Source: an uncultured Clostridia bacterium
GTDB taxonomy: Bacteria > Bacillota > Clostridia > Oscillospirales > Acutalibacteraceae
Assembly: GCA_947627725.1 (NCBI GenBank)
Contig: CANQXE010000012.1
Location: forward strand, 1 to 64,000
DNA: 64,000 nucleotides
Reading direction: 5' to 3'
This document shows positions 35,620 through 43,520 of this stretch, piece after piece. Each line of letters starts with the position of its first letter. The stretch's first letter is position 1. The position numbers and the translations under genes are program-made. The notes below the pieces were generated by a model. It had not been told where the DNA came from and searched no databases. It saw nothing but the letters and a program-made list of their open reading frames with translations.

Positions 35620-36213
35620 TTATGCTTTTCTTTTCTTTAAATTAACCTGGTTGAAATCCAAAACGAAGCTCAGCAATACAACGACGACAACGGAAATAAC
35701 CGCCTCTACCGCCATATATGAGCCGTTGTAACCGAGACTGTATACCCAAACGGATTTCCAGCCGTTTGCGTATTCGCCCCAGATGGTAACGCCCGAAATA
35801 AAGTGGCATATAAAACGAATCAGTGAGCCGACAAAAGCTCCTAAGCCAAGAGCAAGAGATTGATTCTTCACTGATTTTTTAAACATTGCGCCGCCGAGAC
35901 CAAGCGCCATAAAAGCAAAAACGTAATCGGCAAGAATTAAAACCAGATATGCGCCTATTCCTTTAACGTAAGCAAAGTTACCGAGACCCTGAAGGAGCAT
36001 TTCAAGTATACCGTAAATTATACCTGTTGAAATACCCCATTTTGTGCCGTAGCGGTAGCCGACAATTATAATCGGCACCTGGCTGAAAAGAGTAACGGAA
36101 CCGCCCATAGGCAGAGAAAAAATCTGGACATAGGAAAGAGCGACCGCAAGAGCAAGCATTATTGCTGTTTCCGTAAGCCTTCTTGTTGATTTAATTGATG
36201 CTGTTTCAGACAT
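35620..36213 (-). CDS. thiT: Energy-coupled thiamine transporter ThiT
   Basis: The 197-residue S component of an ECF transporter, with six hydrophobic segments. RLTETAIMLALAVALSYVQIFSLPMGGSVTLFSQVPIIIVGYRYG and the GEYANGWKSVWVYSLGYNGSYM segment (Trp, Tyr and Asn of the thiamine site) are diagnostic. It needs the shared EcfAAT module, which is not in this window. A TPP riboswitch and terminator directly upstream confirm the substrate and predict shut-off when thiamine pyrophosphate is plentiful. Confidence 0.95.
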   Translation of the reverse strand: MSETASIKSTRRLTETAIMLALAVALSYVQIFSLPMGGSVTLFSQVPIIIVGYRYGTKWGISTGIIYGILEMLLQGLGNFAYVKGIGAYLVLILADYVFAFMALGLGGAMFKKSVKNQSLALGLGAFVGSLIRFICHFISGVTIWGEYANGWKSVWVYSLGYNGSYMAVEAVISVVVVVLLSFVLDFNQVNLKKRKA

Positions 36214-36256
36214 AGCTTTCTCCTTTCTTATTATTTCCTAACAAGCCAAAAGAAAA

Positions 36257-36277
36257 GCCCCATTCATAGAATGGGGC
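36257..36277 (-). terminator. Riboswitch expression-platform terminator
   Basis: Perfect 8-bp stem GCCCCATT (36257-36264) / AATGGGGC (36270-36277), followed on the minus strand by a T-rich run, between the TPP aptamer and thiT. It should form when TPP is bound. Confidence 0.85.
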
Positions 36278-36289
36278 GGTAATACAAAT

Positions 36290-36375
36290 GAATACATCGT
36301 CTTTGCCGTTCGTGCTAACGTACGGTTCAAAGGGTATAATCTCAGCCGAAAAAATATATTCGGCACCCCTGACTT
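36290..36375 (-). ncRNA. TPP riboswitch (THI element)
   Basis: On the minus strand the order is CAGGGGTGCCG, a stem closed by CGGCTGAGATTATACCC, then TTTGAACC, matching the conserved THI-box core (CUGAGA, AUACCC, GAACC). The 3' box is unusual: GGCAAAGAC replaces the common GUAGGGA, but it can pair as CTTTG/CAAAG, with an inner CCGTnCG/CGnACGG stem. A terminator follows, so control is by premature termination. Downstream gene thiT agrees. Confidence 0.85.
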
Positions 36376-36404
36376 ATTAAGTTGAAATTATTATAATACG
36401 TGAA

Positions 36405-37358
36405 TTAATAGTTGTCAAGCAGGCTCTTATAAAATTCACAGTAATCCCGCCTTTTTTCAGCAGTGAATGCCATTGCTTCACGAGGATGGCGATTAAGCTG
36501 ACCTGTCAGCATATACTGAACGTCATAGCCCCAGACAACTCCGCTCTCCTTAAGCGGAAGAATATAGCTCTCAATAAAGGTTAGCAGGCTGTAAAGGTTA
36601 TATTTAGGATTTTTAAGAAAGCCTAAAAGCAGTTCCATCGCACAGTTTCCCGCGCCCCTGCCCATACCTGATGCCGTTGCGTCCAAATATGATACGCCGT
36701 AGGAAAGCGTTTCTATTGTATTCGCAAAGGCAAGATTCTGGTTGTTGTGTGCGTGAAAACCGATAGCCTTATTGTATTTCTCACCCATTTCAAGATATTT
36801 TTTCGCAAGCTTTCCCGCTGTTTCGGGATAAAGCGCGCCGTAAGAGTCAACAAGATAAATGACGTCAACGCTGCTCTGTCCGAGCATTTCAAGCGCCTCC
36901 TCAACCTGCTCGGTGTTTGCTTGACTGATAGCCATAATATTGCAGGTGGTTTCATAGCCGAGCTTGTGGAAGTGTTCAATCATTTCTATTGCGGCAGGAA
37001 TCTGGTGTATGTAGCAGGCAACACGCACCATATCAATTACAGATTCGCATTTGGGAATGAAATCATCCTTAAAGTCGCATCTGCCGACATCAGCCATAAC
37101 AGAAATTTTCAAATCAGATACGTTGTCGCCTACGATACTTCTGATATCGGCCTCATCGCAGAATTTCCATTTGCCGAAATCCTTGGGATTAAAAAGATTT
37201 TTTGACGCGCGGTAACCAAATTCCATATAGTCGACGCCTGACTTGATATTCGTTTTGTAAAGCTCAGTTACAAATTCGTCTGTAAATTCAAAATTGTTGC
37301 ACAGACCGCCGTCGCGTATCGTTGCGTCGACTACCTTGACATCTGTGCGTACAGACAT
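36405..37358 (-). CDS. HMGL-like aldolase catalytic domain protein
   Basis: A TIM-barrel enzyme of the DRE-TIM metallolyase superfamily: VKVVDATIRDGGLCNNFEF (Arg-Asp-Gly metal and catalytic loop near the start), DVIYLVDSYGALYPE and IGFHAHNNQNLAFANT (metal His-x-His). Relatives include 4-hydroxy-2-oxovalerate aldolases and homocitrate or isopropylmalate synthases; the substrate cannot be chosen. The frame is open eight codons upstream to 37382 (start MAPRKGNL), but the ATG at 37358 has AAGGAA six bases before it. Upstream lie two palindromes that may be operators. Confidence 0.8.
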   Translation of the reverse strand: MSVRTDVKVVDATIRDGGLCNNFEFTDEFVTELYKTNIKSGVDYMEFGYRASKNLFNPKDFGKWKFCDEADIRSIVGDNVSDLKISVMADVGRCDFKDDFIPKCESVIDMVRVACYIHQIPAAIEMIEHFHKLGYETTCNIMAISQANTEQVEEALEMLGQSSVDVIYLVDSYGALYPETAGKLAKKYLEMGEKYNKAIGFHAHNNQNLAFANTIETLSYGVSYLDATASGMGRGAGNCAMELLLGFLKNPKYNLYSLLTFIESYILPLKESGVVWGYDVQYMLTGQLNRHPREAMAFTAEKRRDYCEFYKSLLDNY

Positions 37359-37415
37359 AAGATTTCCTTTTCTCGGTGCCATAATTATTTTTCTCTTCTT
37401 TCATTTTACTTTAGC

Positions 37416-37441
37416 ACTTTAAAGTCTCGTTGCTTTAAAGC
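37416..37441. promoter_or_regulatory. Paired 10-bp palindromes upstream of the aldolase-domain gene
   Basis: ACTTTAAAGT (37416-37425) and GCTTTAAAGC (37432-37441) are each perfect palindromes with the same CTTTAAAG core, centred 16 bases apart, within 60-85 bases of the start codon. This is a reasonable shape for a dimeric repressor operator; the regulator is unknown. Confidence 0.35.
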
Positions 37442-37498
37442 GGTTTTACATATTATAACAGATGAAAAACAAATAATCAAGCCCCAATTTCAAAAAAT

Positions 37499-37530
37499 AA
37501 GGAGACGCACCTGTCAGGTACATCTCCTTA
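37499..37530 (-). terminator. Terminator of the serC-serA operon
   Basis: AAGGAGACGCACCT pairs imperfectly with AGGTACATCTCCTT around a short loop, 15 bases past the serA stop. Confidence 0.7.
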
Positions 37531-37542
37531 AATAAAATCTGT

Positions 37543-38703
37543 TTATTTAATTACTCTGACCTTGATTACTCCGTCAATTGAAGTAATATCGCTGACCACC
37601 TGCTCTGACAGTTCACTGTCTGTATCAATAATTGAGTAAGCATATTCACCGCGGTTTTTGTCCTCAAATGATGCAATGTTAATGCCGTCCTTGCTTATTG
37701 TATCGGTAATGGTTGCAATCATATTCGGCTGATTTTTGTGGATAACCGTTATTCTTGCAACGCCTGCCCTTGCTACTGAAACAGCCGGCATATTAACGGA
37801 GTTTTTGATATTTCCGTTTTCAAGGAAATCTATAAGCTCCAGCGCACCCATTGACGCGCAGTTTTCCTCGCTCTCAGGAGTAGACGCACCGAGATGAGGA
37901 ATTGCGATAACGCCGTCAACGCCGATAAGGTCGGCTGACGGGAAATCGGTAACGTATGCCGCCATTGTGCCGTTTTCAAGCGCTGTAACAATATCGCCTG
38001 AAACAGCAAGGTCGCCTCTTGCGAAGTTCATAATTCTTACTGTATCCTTCATTGAGGAAATTGTGTTTGCACAGATAAGTCCCTTAGTTTCAGGGGTGAG
38101 CGGAACGTGAAGTGTAAGATAATCCGCAACGGGGAAAATTTCGTCAAGATTGTTATTGAGTGTGATGCCTGCTTTCAGCTCGGCATCCTTTGGAAGAAAC
38201 GGGTCATAGCCGATAACGGTCATACCGAGGTCAACTGCCGCTTCGGCAACAAGTCTGCCTATAGCGCCGAGACCGATAACTCCGAGAGTTTTGCCCTTGA
38301 TTTCGGGACCCGCGAAAGCGCTCTTGCCCTTTTCAACAACCTTGCCTACATTATCTCCCTCATCCTTTATTGTTTTGCACCAGTCGATTGCCTTTGTCAC
38401 CTTACGGCTTGAAAGAAGAAGTCCGCAGATAACAAGCTCTTTAACTGCGTTTGCATTTGCTCCGGGCGTATTGAATACTACGATTCCGTTTTGTGCGCAG
38501 TCTGCAACAGGAATGTTGTTTACACCTGCGCCTGCCCTTGCAATAGCGAGAAGAGATTTTGGCATTTCCATATCGTGCATAGACGCGCTTCTTACCATAA
38601 TCGCGTCAGGATTTTCAATATCATTTCCGTATGCATATTTGGAGGTGTCAAACTTCGACAAGCCTACATCGGAAATTTTGTTAAGTGTTTTAATATTAAA
38701 CAT
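37543..38703 (-). CDS. serA: D-3-phosphoglycerate dehydrogenase
   Basis: Oxidises 3-phosphoglycerate to 3-phosphohydroxypyruvate, the entry to serine synthesis. NAD-binding GVIGLGAIGRLVAEAA (about 137-152), the Arg of NFARGDLAV, and the catalytic His in IPHLGASTPESEENC. The C-terminal 70 residues (from about 318, RITVIHKNQPNMIATITDTISKDGINIASF) form an ACT domain, the likely site of serine feedback. At 386 residues it is the short, two-domain-plus-ACT type. 17 bases after serC on the same transcript. Confidence 0.96.
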   Translation of the reverse strand: MFNIKTLNKISDVGLSKFDTSKYAYGNDIENPDAIMVRSASMHDMEMPKSLLAIARAGAGVNNIPVADCAQNGIVVFNTPGANANAVKELVICGLLLSSRKVTKAIDWCKTIKDEGDNVGKVVEKGKSAFAGPEIKGKTLGVIGLGAIGRLVAEAAVDLGMTVIGYDPFLPKDAELKAGITLNNNLDEIFPVADYLTLHVPLTPETKGLICANTISSMKDTVRIMNFARGDLAVSGDIVTALENGTMAAYVTDFPSADLIGVDGVIAIPHLGASTPESEENCASMGALELIDFLENGNIKNSVNMPAVSVARAGVARITVIHKNQPNMIATITDTISKDGINIASFEDKNRGEYAYSIIDTDSELSEQVVSDITSIDGVIKVRVIK

Positions 38704-38720
38704 AATTATTTCTCCATTGA

Positions 38721-39806
38721 TTATTTGTTGTTTTTCTCAAATTCTGCCATAAATTCAACAAGCTTTTCAACACCCTCAATCGGCATAGCGTTATAGATAG
38801 ACGCTCTCATACCGCCCACTGTTCTGTGTCCCTTGAGGTTTATAAAGCCTGCTTCTGTAGCCTCGGCAATAAATTTCTTTTCGAGCTCGTCGTTGCCGAT
38901 AATGAACGGAACATTCATAAGTGAACGGTCCTCAGGTACAACAGTGCCCTTGAACATTTCCGAACTGTCAAGGAAATTATAAAGAATAGCGGCTTTCTTT
39001 TCATTTCTCTCTTTCATCTTCTCAAGACCGCCGATATCGTTTTTAATCCACTCAAGGACGAGCTTGCAGATATAAATTGTCCAGCATGGAGGGGTATTGT
39101 AAAGTGAATCAGCGTCTGCCTGAACTTTATAATTCATCATAACGGGAGTGATATCTCTTGCTTTGCCGAGCAAATCCTCACGGATAATTACAACGACAAG
39201 ACCTGCCGGAGCAACGTTTTTCTGAGCGCCGAAATAAACAACGCCGAATTTGCTGATATCAAGCGGCTGTGAAAGAGCGCAGGATGATACGTCTGCGATA
39301 AGTACCTTGTCACCCACGGGAGGAAGCTCCTTGTAAACCGTGCCGTAAATTGTGTTGTTCATACAGATATAAACATAGTCGGCATCCTCACGGAAATCCT
39401 CAGGCTTTGTCTTAGGAATGTAGCTGAAGGTCTTATCCGCAGATGATGCTGCCGCAACAACGTCGCCGTATTTCTGTGCTTCCTGGTATGCCTTTTTAGC
39501 CCACTGACCTGTGATAATATAATCAGCCTTTCCTGAGCCGTTCATAAAATTAAGCGGAATTGCGGAAAACTGTGCCGAAGCACCGCCCTGTAAAAAAAGC
39601 ACCTTGTAATTATCAGGGATGTTATAAAGCTCTCTCATAAGAGCCTCCGCGTCCTTGATAATCTTGTCAAATACCTTTGAACGATGGCTCATCTCCATAA
39701 CGGACTGACCGCTGCCCTGATAATCCATCATCTCTGCCGCAGCCTGCTCAAGCACCTTTTCAGGAAGGGTTGAGGGACCTGCGCTGAAGTTATAAACTCT
39801 TGCCAT
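38721..39806 (-). CDS. serC: Phosphoserine aminotransferase
   Basis: PLP enzyme turning 3-phosphohydroxypyruvate into phosphoserine. The start MARVYNFSAGPSTLPEKVLEQA is typical; the PLP lysine lies in YFGAQKNVAPAGL; HRTVGGMRASIYNAMP closes the active site. The frame is open ten codons upstream, but AGGAG lies seven bases before the ATG at 39806. It heads the serC-serA operon under a near-consensus promoter. No serB-type phosphatase is in the operon. Confidence 0.96.
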   Translation of the reverse strand: MARVYNFSAGPSTLPEKVLEQAAAEMMDYQGSGQSVMEMSHRSKVFDKIIKDAEALMRELYNIPDNYKVLFLQGGASAQFSAIPLNFMNGSGKADYIITGQWAKKAYQEAQKYGDVVAAASSADKTFSYIPKTKPEDFREDADYVYICMNNTIYGTVYKELPPVGDKVLIADVSSCALSQPLDISKFGVVYFGAQKNVAPAGLVVVIIREDLLGKARDITPVMMNYKVQADADSLYNTPPCWTIYICKLVLEWIKNDIGGLEKMKERNEKKAAILYNFLDSSEMFKGTVVPEDRSLMNVPFIIGNDELEKKFIAEATEAGFINLKGHRTVGGMRASIYNAMPIEGVEKLVEFMAEFEKNNK

Positions 39807-39855
39807 AATTTTTCTCCTAAAAAATAAATTTTGCATTTTAAAAATTGTGCTATTT

Positions 39856-39883
39856 CATTATAGTATTGTTTAATGTTTTGTCA
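39856..39883 (-). promoter_or_regulatory. Promoter of serC-serA
   Basis: Consensus TTGACA (39878-39883), a 16-base spacer and consensus TATAAT (39856-39861) on the minus strand, 50 bases before serC. Confidence 0.75.
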
Positions 39884-39952
39884 ATGACTGATTAAAAACT
39901 TTGTTGAAAATAACAATGAATTGACAATGTTTTAACAAAGATTAAATAAAAA

Positions 39953-39994
39953 CAAGATAAGATTGAGAATATTTGGCATTTCAATCTTATCTTG
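39953..39994 (-). terminator. Terminator of the esterase gene
   Basis: Perfect 14-bp stem (39953-39966 with 39981-39994) followed on the minus strand by TTTTTATTT. Confidence 0.85.
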
Positions 39995-40057
39995 TATCCA
40001 TTTCAATTAAAAAAGGCTGATTCGCTCTTTAAGCAAAACTACTGATGTTTCTGTATA

Positions 40058-41194
40058 TTATTTGTTTTCTATTGCGTTTCTGTAAAATTCAATCGCTTTG
40101 TCAATTGCTGTTTTTCCCGCCTCATCATACGGCTCAAGAACGCTGAATACATGTACGAGTTTTTTACCGTCAACCTTTCCGTAATCTGCTATTTCACACG
40201 GAAAACCCTTGCTGTCAAGCAGCTCGTAAGCCTTAACCGTCTGGTCGTGGGCAAGTGAATCACCGCTGCTTGTGATGAGATATGTGGGAGGCATTTCCTG
40301 TGCGTAATCTATAATTTCGTCAAGATTCATATAATCATATGTAGCCTTGTCTTTATAATCCCTGCCCCACAGTATTTTGGTGTAAACGCTTAGAGGGCTA
40401 TCGCTCTTCATATACGCGACAGGTGATGTAAGCACAAGCGCGGTTAAATCCATATCAACATCAACGACGCCGAAAATTTCGCGCAGCTCGGGACTTTGAA
40501 GCAGGACTGCGGCGTAAACGGAAAGCTGACCGCCTGCGGAATCGCCGGTAAGCATAATATTCTGTGCGTCACAAGGATATTCGGACATATTTTCGCTAAT
40601 CCATTTTAGCGCGCAGGCAACATCCTGTATCTGTTCGTTGACTGTTACATCGGGTACTAATCTGTAGCTCAGGTTGAAAACAACAAAACCTCTGTCAGCA
40701 AGGCTGAGGCAGTAGTTTTCATTCAGGTCCTTTGTTGAATACATCCAGCCGCCGCCGTGAATATCAATAATTACAGGCAGTTTTTCTCCCGGTTCAATAT
40801 CTTCGGGATACAGAACATCAAGCTGATGATAGGAATTGCCGTCGTCTATGTAGGGGATATCCTTTACCCTGGCGATGTTTTCAGGCGCTGTCTGTTTTTC
40901 GTGAACCTTAGCGTCGCTTGTTTCGCAGCATCTCCAGACAAACTGCATAAATTTGATGACAAAATTATTTTCAAGACCTTTCGCGCTTTCAGCCTTATAA
41001 TCTATTGTGTCGGATACACGAAGTCCGCCGACGGAAGGCGCATTATCAAGCGTATCGGACACAGGCTTTGTCATTATGTTAATAACAATAATTGCGGCAA
41101 CAGCGATAACAACGATAACTGTAACAATTATTCCGACAATTTTTAAACCCTTGTGTTTTTTTGTCTTTTTTTCTTCAACCTTTACATCAGCCAT
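40058..41194 (-). CDS. Membrane-anchored alpha/beta hydrolase (HSL/BD-FAE-type esterase)
   Basis: A 378-residue protein. Lys-rich start, then one hydrophobic segment (about 19-43) that anchors the enzyme outside the membrane. The hydrolase domain has the oxyanion HGGGW (about 148), the nucleophile in GDSAGGQ, and a C-terminal catalytic His in LVHVF. The pattern is that of hormone-sensitive-lipase-like or carbohydrate-esterase-like enzymes. Substrate not known; a deacetylase for plant sugars or peptidoglycan is possible. Single gene with its own terminator. Confidence 0.85.
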   Translation of the reverse strand: MADVKVEEKKTKKHKGLKIVGIIVTVIVVIAVAAIIVINIMTKPVSDTLDNAPSVGGLRVSDTIDYKAESAKGLENNFVIKFMQFVWRCCETSDAKVHEKQTAPENIARVKDIPYIDDGNSYHQLDVLYPEDIEPGEKLPVIIDIHGGGWMYSTKDLNENYCLSLADRGFVVFNLSYRLVPDVTVNEQIQDVACALKWISENMSEYPCDAQNIMLTGDSAGGQLSVYAAVLLQSPELREIFGVVDVDMDLTALVLTSPVAYMKSDSPLSVYTKILWGRDYKDKATYDYMNLDEIIDYAQEMPPTYLITSSGDSLAHDQTVKAYELLDSKGFPCEIADYGKVDGKKLVHVFSVLEPYDEAGKTAIDKAIEFYRNAIENK

Positions 41195-41310
41195 AATTTT
41201 TCCTCCGTATTTATTCAGATATTAAAGAATATATTCAATGTCAATTTAAGATAACAGTTTTGAATCTTTTAAGATATGAATTTTAAATATGATTTTTTAT
41301 CCTTAGAAAA

Positions 41311-41347
41311 GTCAGCCTGTCAACGAGGTAAAAATTGACAGGCTGAC
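41311..41347 (-). terminator. Terminator of the second short peptide gene
   Basis: Perfect 13-bp stem (41311-41323 with 41335-41347) followed on the minus strand by TTTTCT, 18 bases after the peptide stop. Confidence 0.85.
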
Positions 41348-41364
41348 TGTTAAAACTATTTCCG

Positions 41365-41490
41365 CTAACCTAAATCTTCATCTCCGCCGTCAACATGACC
41401 TTCACCGCCGTCGCCGTAGCTTGTTGTAATTACATCAACGGTTTTAAATTCATCAAGTTCTGCAACAGGCTTTAAATACGTTTCTTTCAT
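41365..41490 (-). CDS. Leader-like 41-residue peptide, relative of the 14.47 kb peptide
   Basis: ATG at 41490 follows GGAGGTG by seven bases; the gene ends before a strong terminator, so it is a free-standing expressed unit. It shares with the other peptide M-K-E-x-Y-x-K-P, Glu11, Phe15, Thr-Val-Asp at 17-19 and Thr-Thr-Ser at 22-24. After this block the tail is very different: rich in Gly and Asp with one His (from Tyr25). A conserved leader with a variable acidic tail is what one expects of modified-peptide precursors or secreted signals. No maturation gene is adjacent; an IS remnant lies upstream. Confidence 0.6.
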   Translation of the reverse strand: MKETYLKPVAELDEFKTVDVITTSYGDGGEGHVDGGDEDLG

Positions 41491-41614
41491 TTTTTACACC
41501 TCCATTGTAATTTGAAAATTTGAAAAAATATATTTCTGCTTAAATAATATCATAAAAAAATTTATATAACAAGATAAATATCATTTTAAATTTTTTAGTT
41601 CATAAAGATACAAC

Positions 41615-42340
41615 GCACCCCTCAGCTTGTCGAAAAAGGTCCGGCAAAAAGCCGGGTTGTTTGTGTGTTTATGGTAAAATAGAAATGGTGATGAAAAATG
41701 ATAGTAAAGGGCAGAGAAAACCGTGAGCAGTTCGAAATATTCAGTATAGAGGAGTTTGTGCTGTCAGAGCATTTGTTAAGGCAAATAGACAGCACGGTAG
41801 ATTTCACACATATATATGAAATAATAGAAGATTTGTACTGTTCGGACAAGATTAGACCGAGTATAGACCCTGTAGTTATCTTCAAAATGGTATGGAGTGT
41901 TTCATAAGGAAGAGCAAAAATGCTTTGCATATACAGAACAGATCGACTGTGACAAAAACGGATATGTGCCGGATGTTACGGTAAATCCGGGGAAGGTACA
42001 CGACAGCACAGCTTTTGATGTATTTATGTTCGGTTATCTTGAAACAGTTGAAGACATTAGGCATACACCTGAATACCAAACGTTGTACGAACGGCGAAAA
42101 AAACAATTGAACGGGTATTCGCTGATGCGAAAGAGAAATACTCGATGCGTTATATGCCATACCGGGGCTTAACGCAAGTTACAAATTGGGTCAGGCTTAA
42201 ATTTGCTGCTATGAATCTTAAAAAGTATGCAATATACAGGTGGAATATGACCAATCCTCCTGCTTTTGCAGATATTATCAGCATATTTTTCATATATCTT
42301 AAAAATTTAACCCTAAATCCAATCCGAATTTAGGGTTTTT
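41615..42340 (+). mobile_element. Degenerate IS1182-family insertion sequence
   Basis: Transposase pieces fill most of this interval and a terminal hairpin (AACCCTAAAT 42309-42318 with ATTTAGGGTT 42327-42336) closes it. A second hairpin CCGGC/GCCGG lies at the left side near 41643. Ends are approximate. It lies beside a tRNA cluster. Confidence 0.7.
41698..42333 (+). pseudogene. IS1182-type transposase, internally deleted and frameshifted
   Basis: Three pieces of one transposase remain. The N-terminal DUF772-like piece (41698-41907) has LSEHLLRQIDSTVDFTHIYE and RPSIDPVVIFKMV. The catalytic middle, including the first Asp region, is missing. The second piece (about 41900-42120) reads CDKNGYVPDVTVNPGKVHDSTAFDVF. 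The third, in another frame to 42333, reads YSMRYMPYRGLTQVTNWVRLKFAAMNLKK. These are the normal order in IS1182 proteins. The gene cannot make active transposase. Confidence 0.85.
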
Positions 42341-42378
42341 CTCGTCCTGCTTGTCACGGTGTTTTTCATAATATAAAT

Positions 42379-42404
42379 AAAGCGCTTGCAGGAGCAAGCG
42401 CTTT
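42379..42404 (-). terminator. Terminator of the tRNA cluster
   Basis: Perfect 11-bp stem AAAGCGCTTGC (42379-42389) / GCAAGCGCTTT (42394-42404), just past the tRNA-Arg gene on the minus strand. Confidence 0.8.
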
Positions 42405-42407
42405 GTA

Positions 42408-42484
42408 TGGCGTCCCCGGCGGGATTCGAACCCACGGCCTTTCGCTTAGGAGGCGAACGCTCTATCCTGCTGAGCTACGGAGAC
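42408..42484 (-). tRNA. tRNA-Arg (CCT)
   Basis: 77 bases with encoded CCA. Acceptor stem GTCTCCG/CGGGGAC, D arm AGCTCAG...., anticodon stem TTCGC/GCGAA around loop CTCCTAA giving anticodon CCT, and T arm with GGTTCGAATCC. Last gene of a three-tRNA cluster. Confidence 0.95.
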
Positions 42485-42506
42485 ATTTTTATTTCATTAA
42501 GAAAGA

Positions 42507-42531
42507 GACACCTGAAGTTTTCAGGTGTCTT
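42507..42531 (-). terminator. Hairpin between tRNA-Glu and tRNA-Arg
   Basis: 11-bp stem AGACACCTGAA (42507-42517) / TTCAGGTGTCT (42521-42531). It may be a processing or attenuation hairpin; there is no long T-run on the minus strand. Confidence 0.45.
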
Positions 42532-42532
42532 T

Positions 42533-42607
42533 TGGTGACCCGGACGGGAATTGAACCCGTGTTACCGCCGTGAAAGGGCGGTGTCTTAACCTCTTGACCA
42601 CCGGGCC
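42533..42607 (-). tRNA. tRNA-Glu (TTC)
   Basis: 75 bases with encoded CCA. Acceptor GGCCCGG/CCGGGTC, anticodon stem CCGCC/GGCGG around CTTTCAC giving TTC, and T arm GGTTCAATTCC. Lies three bases from tRNA-Met. Confidence 0.95.
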
Positions 42608-42609
42608 GT

Positions 42610-42686
42610 TGGTGGCTTTAACTGGATTCGAACCAGTGACACCGCGGGTATGAACCGCGTGCTCTAGCCAACTGAGCTATAAAGCC
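42610..42686 (-). tRNA. tRNA-Met (CAT), elongator-type
   Basis: 77 bases with encoded CCA. Acceptor GGCTTTA/TAAAGCC is fully paired, unlike initiator tRNA. Anticodon stem CGCGG/CCGCG around TTCATAC gives CAT. A tRNA-Ile with modified CAT cannot be fully excluded by eye. Confidence 0.9.
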
Positions 42687-42815
42687 ATACAGTTTTTGTG
42701 CAAGCAAAATTATATCTTATTAATCATTATTTGTCAACACTTTTTTTATATGCATATCAAGTGTTATGCCTATAATACGGAATTTCAGTTGCCGTTTATG
42801 CAATTATTTTAAATA

Positions 42816-42855
42816 GGTACAAATGTTTGACACGCATTATATATAATGTTATTAT
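42816..42855 (+). promoter_or_regulatory. lexA promoter with a possible SOS box
   Basis: Consensus TTGACA (42827-42832), a 17-base spacer and TATTAT (42850-42855). The sequence TACAAATGTTT (42818-42828) overlaps the -35 and resembles the Gram-positive SOS box GAACnnnnGTTC with one changed base per half. Autorepression by LexA would be expected. Confidence 0.5.
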
Positions 42856-42880
42856 ATATATGGATTGACAGGAGGCTCAT

Positions 42881-43468
42881 ATGGAAAAAATAAATGAAAA
42901 GCAAAGTGATATTTTTAATTACATAAAGGAAATAATATCTGAGAGAGGAGTCGCGCCGTCCGTAAGGGAAATAGGCGAGGCGGTCGGTCTTCGTTCGACG
43001 TCATCTGTTCAGTACAATCTTAATGCGCTTGAAGACGCAGGATACATTAAGCGTGATGCCAATCTGAAAAGGACGATCCGTATCTGCGCAAGCGCCGCAA
43101 ATGTCAGCCACATTCCGCTTATCGGTACTGTTACGGCAGGAACGCCCATACTTGCAACTCAGCAGATTGAGGACTATATTGCTCTGTCAGGTGTAAGCGG
43201 AAATAATCTTTTTGCGCTTCATGTAAAAGGTGACTCAATGATAAACGCCGGGATTTTTGACGGGGATATAGTTGTTGTTGAGCAGACGCCTGTCGCGGAT
43301 AACGGAGAAATCGTTGTTGCGCTTATTGATAATGAGGCAACAGTAAAGCGTTTTTATAAGGAAAACGGTCATTTCAGATTACAGCCGGAAAATGACAAAT
43401 ATGCTCCGATTATTGTTGATGAATGCGCTGTTCTCGGAAGAGTAAAAACGCTTGTGCGTTCCTATTGA
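42881..43468 (+). CDS. lexA: LexA repressor
   Basis: SOS repressor of 195 residues. The N-terminal winged helix has VAPSVREIGEAVGLRSTSSVQYNLNALEDAGYI; cleavage site Ala86-Gly87 in GTVTAGTPI; catalytic Ser119 in KGDSM and Lys156 in ATVKRF. All parts for RecA-stimulated self-cleavage are present. AGGAGG precedes ATG. Followed at 52 bases by mrp on the same strand. Confidence 0.97.
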   Translation: MEKINEKQSDIFNYIKEIISERGVAPSVREIGEAVGLRSTSSVQYNLNALEDAGYIKRDANLKRTIRICASAANVSHIPLIGTVTAGTPILATQQIEDYIALSGVSGNNLFALHVKGDSMINAGIFDGDIVVVEQTPVADNGEIVVALIDNEATVKRFYKENGHFRLQPENDKYAPIIVDECAVLGRVKTLVRSY

Positions 43469-43520
43469 TATTTTAAATTCAATATGCTAAAATCATTAAA
43501 AATTACAAAGGGTGATATAA

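Noticed and set aside
36405-37382. Upstream ATG at 37382 as start of the aldolase-domain gene
   Set aside because: It gives an eight-residue extension whose codons contain the ribosome-binding site of the ATG at 37358. Either could be annotated; the inner one is preferred.
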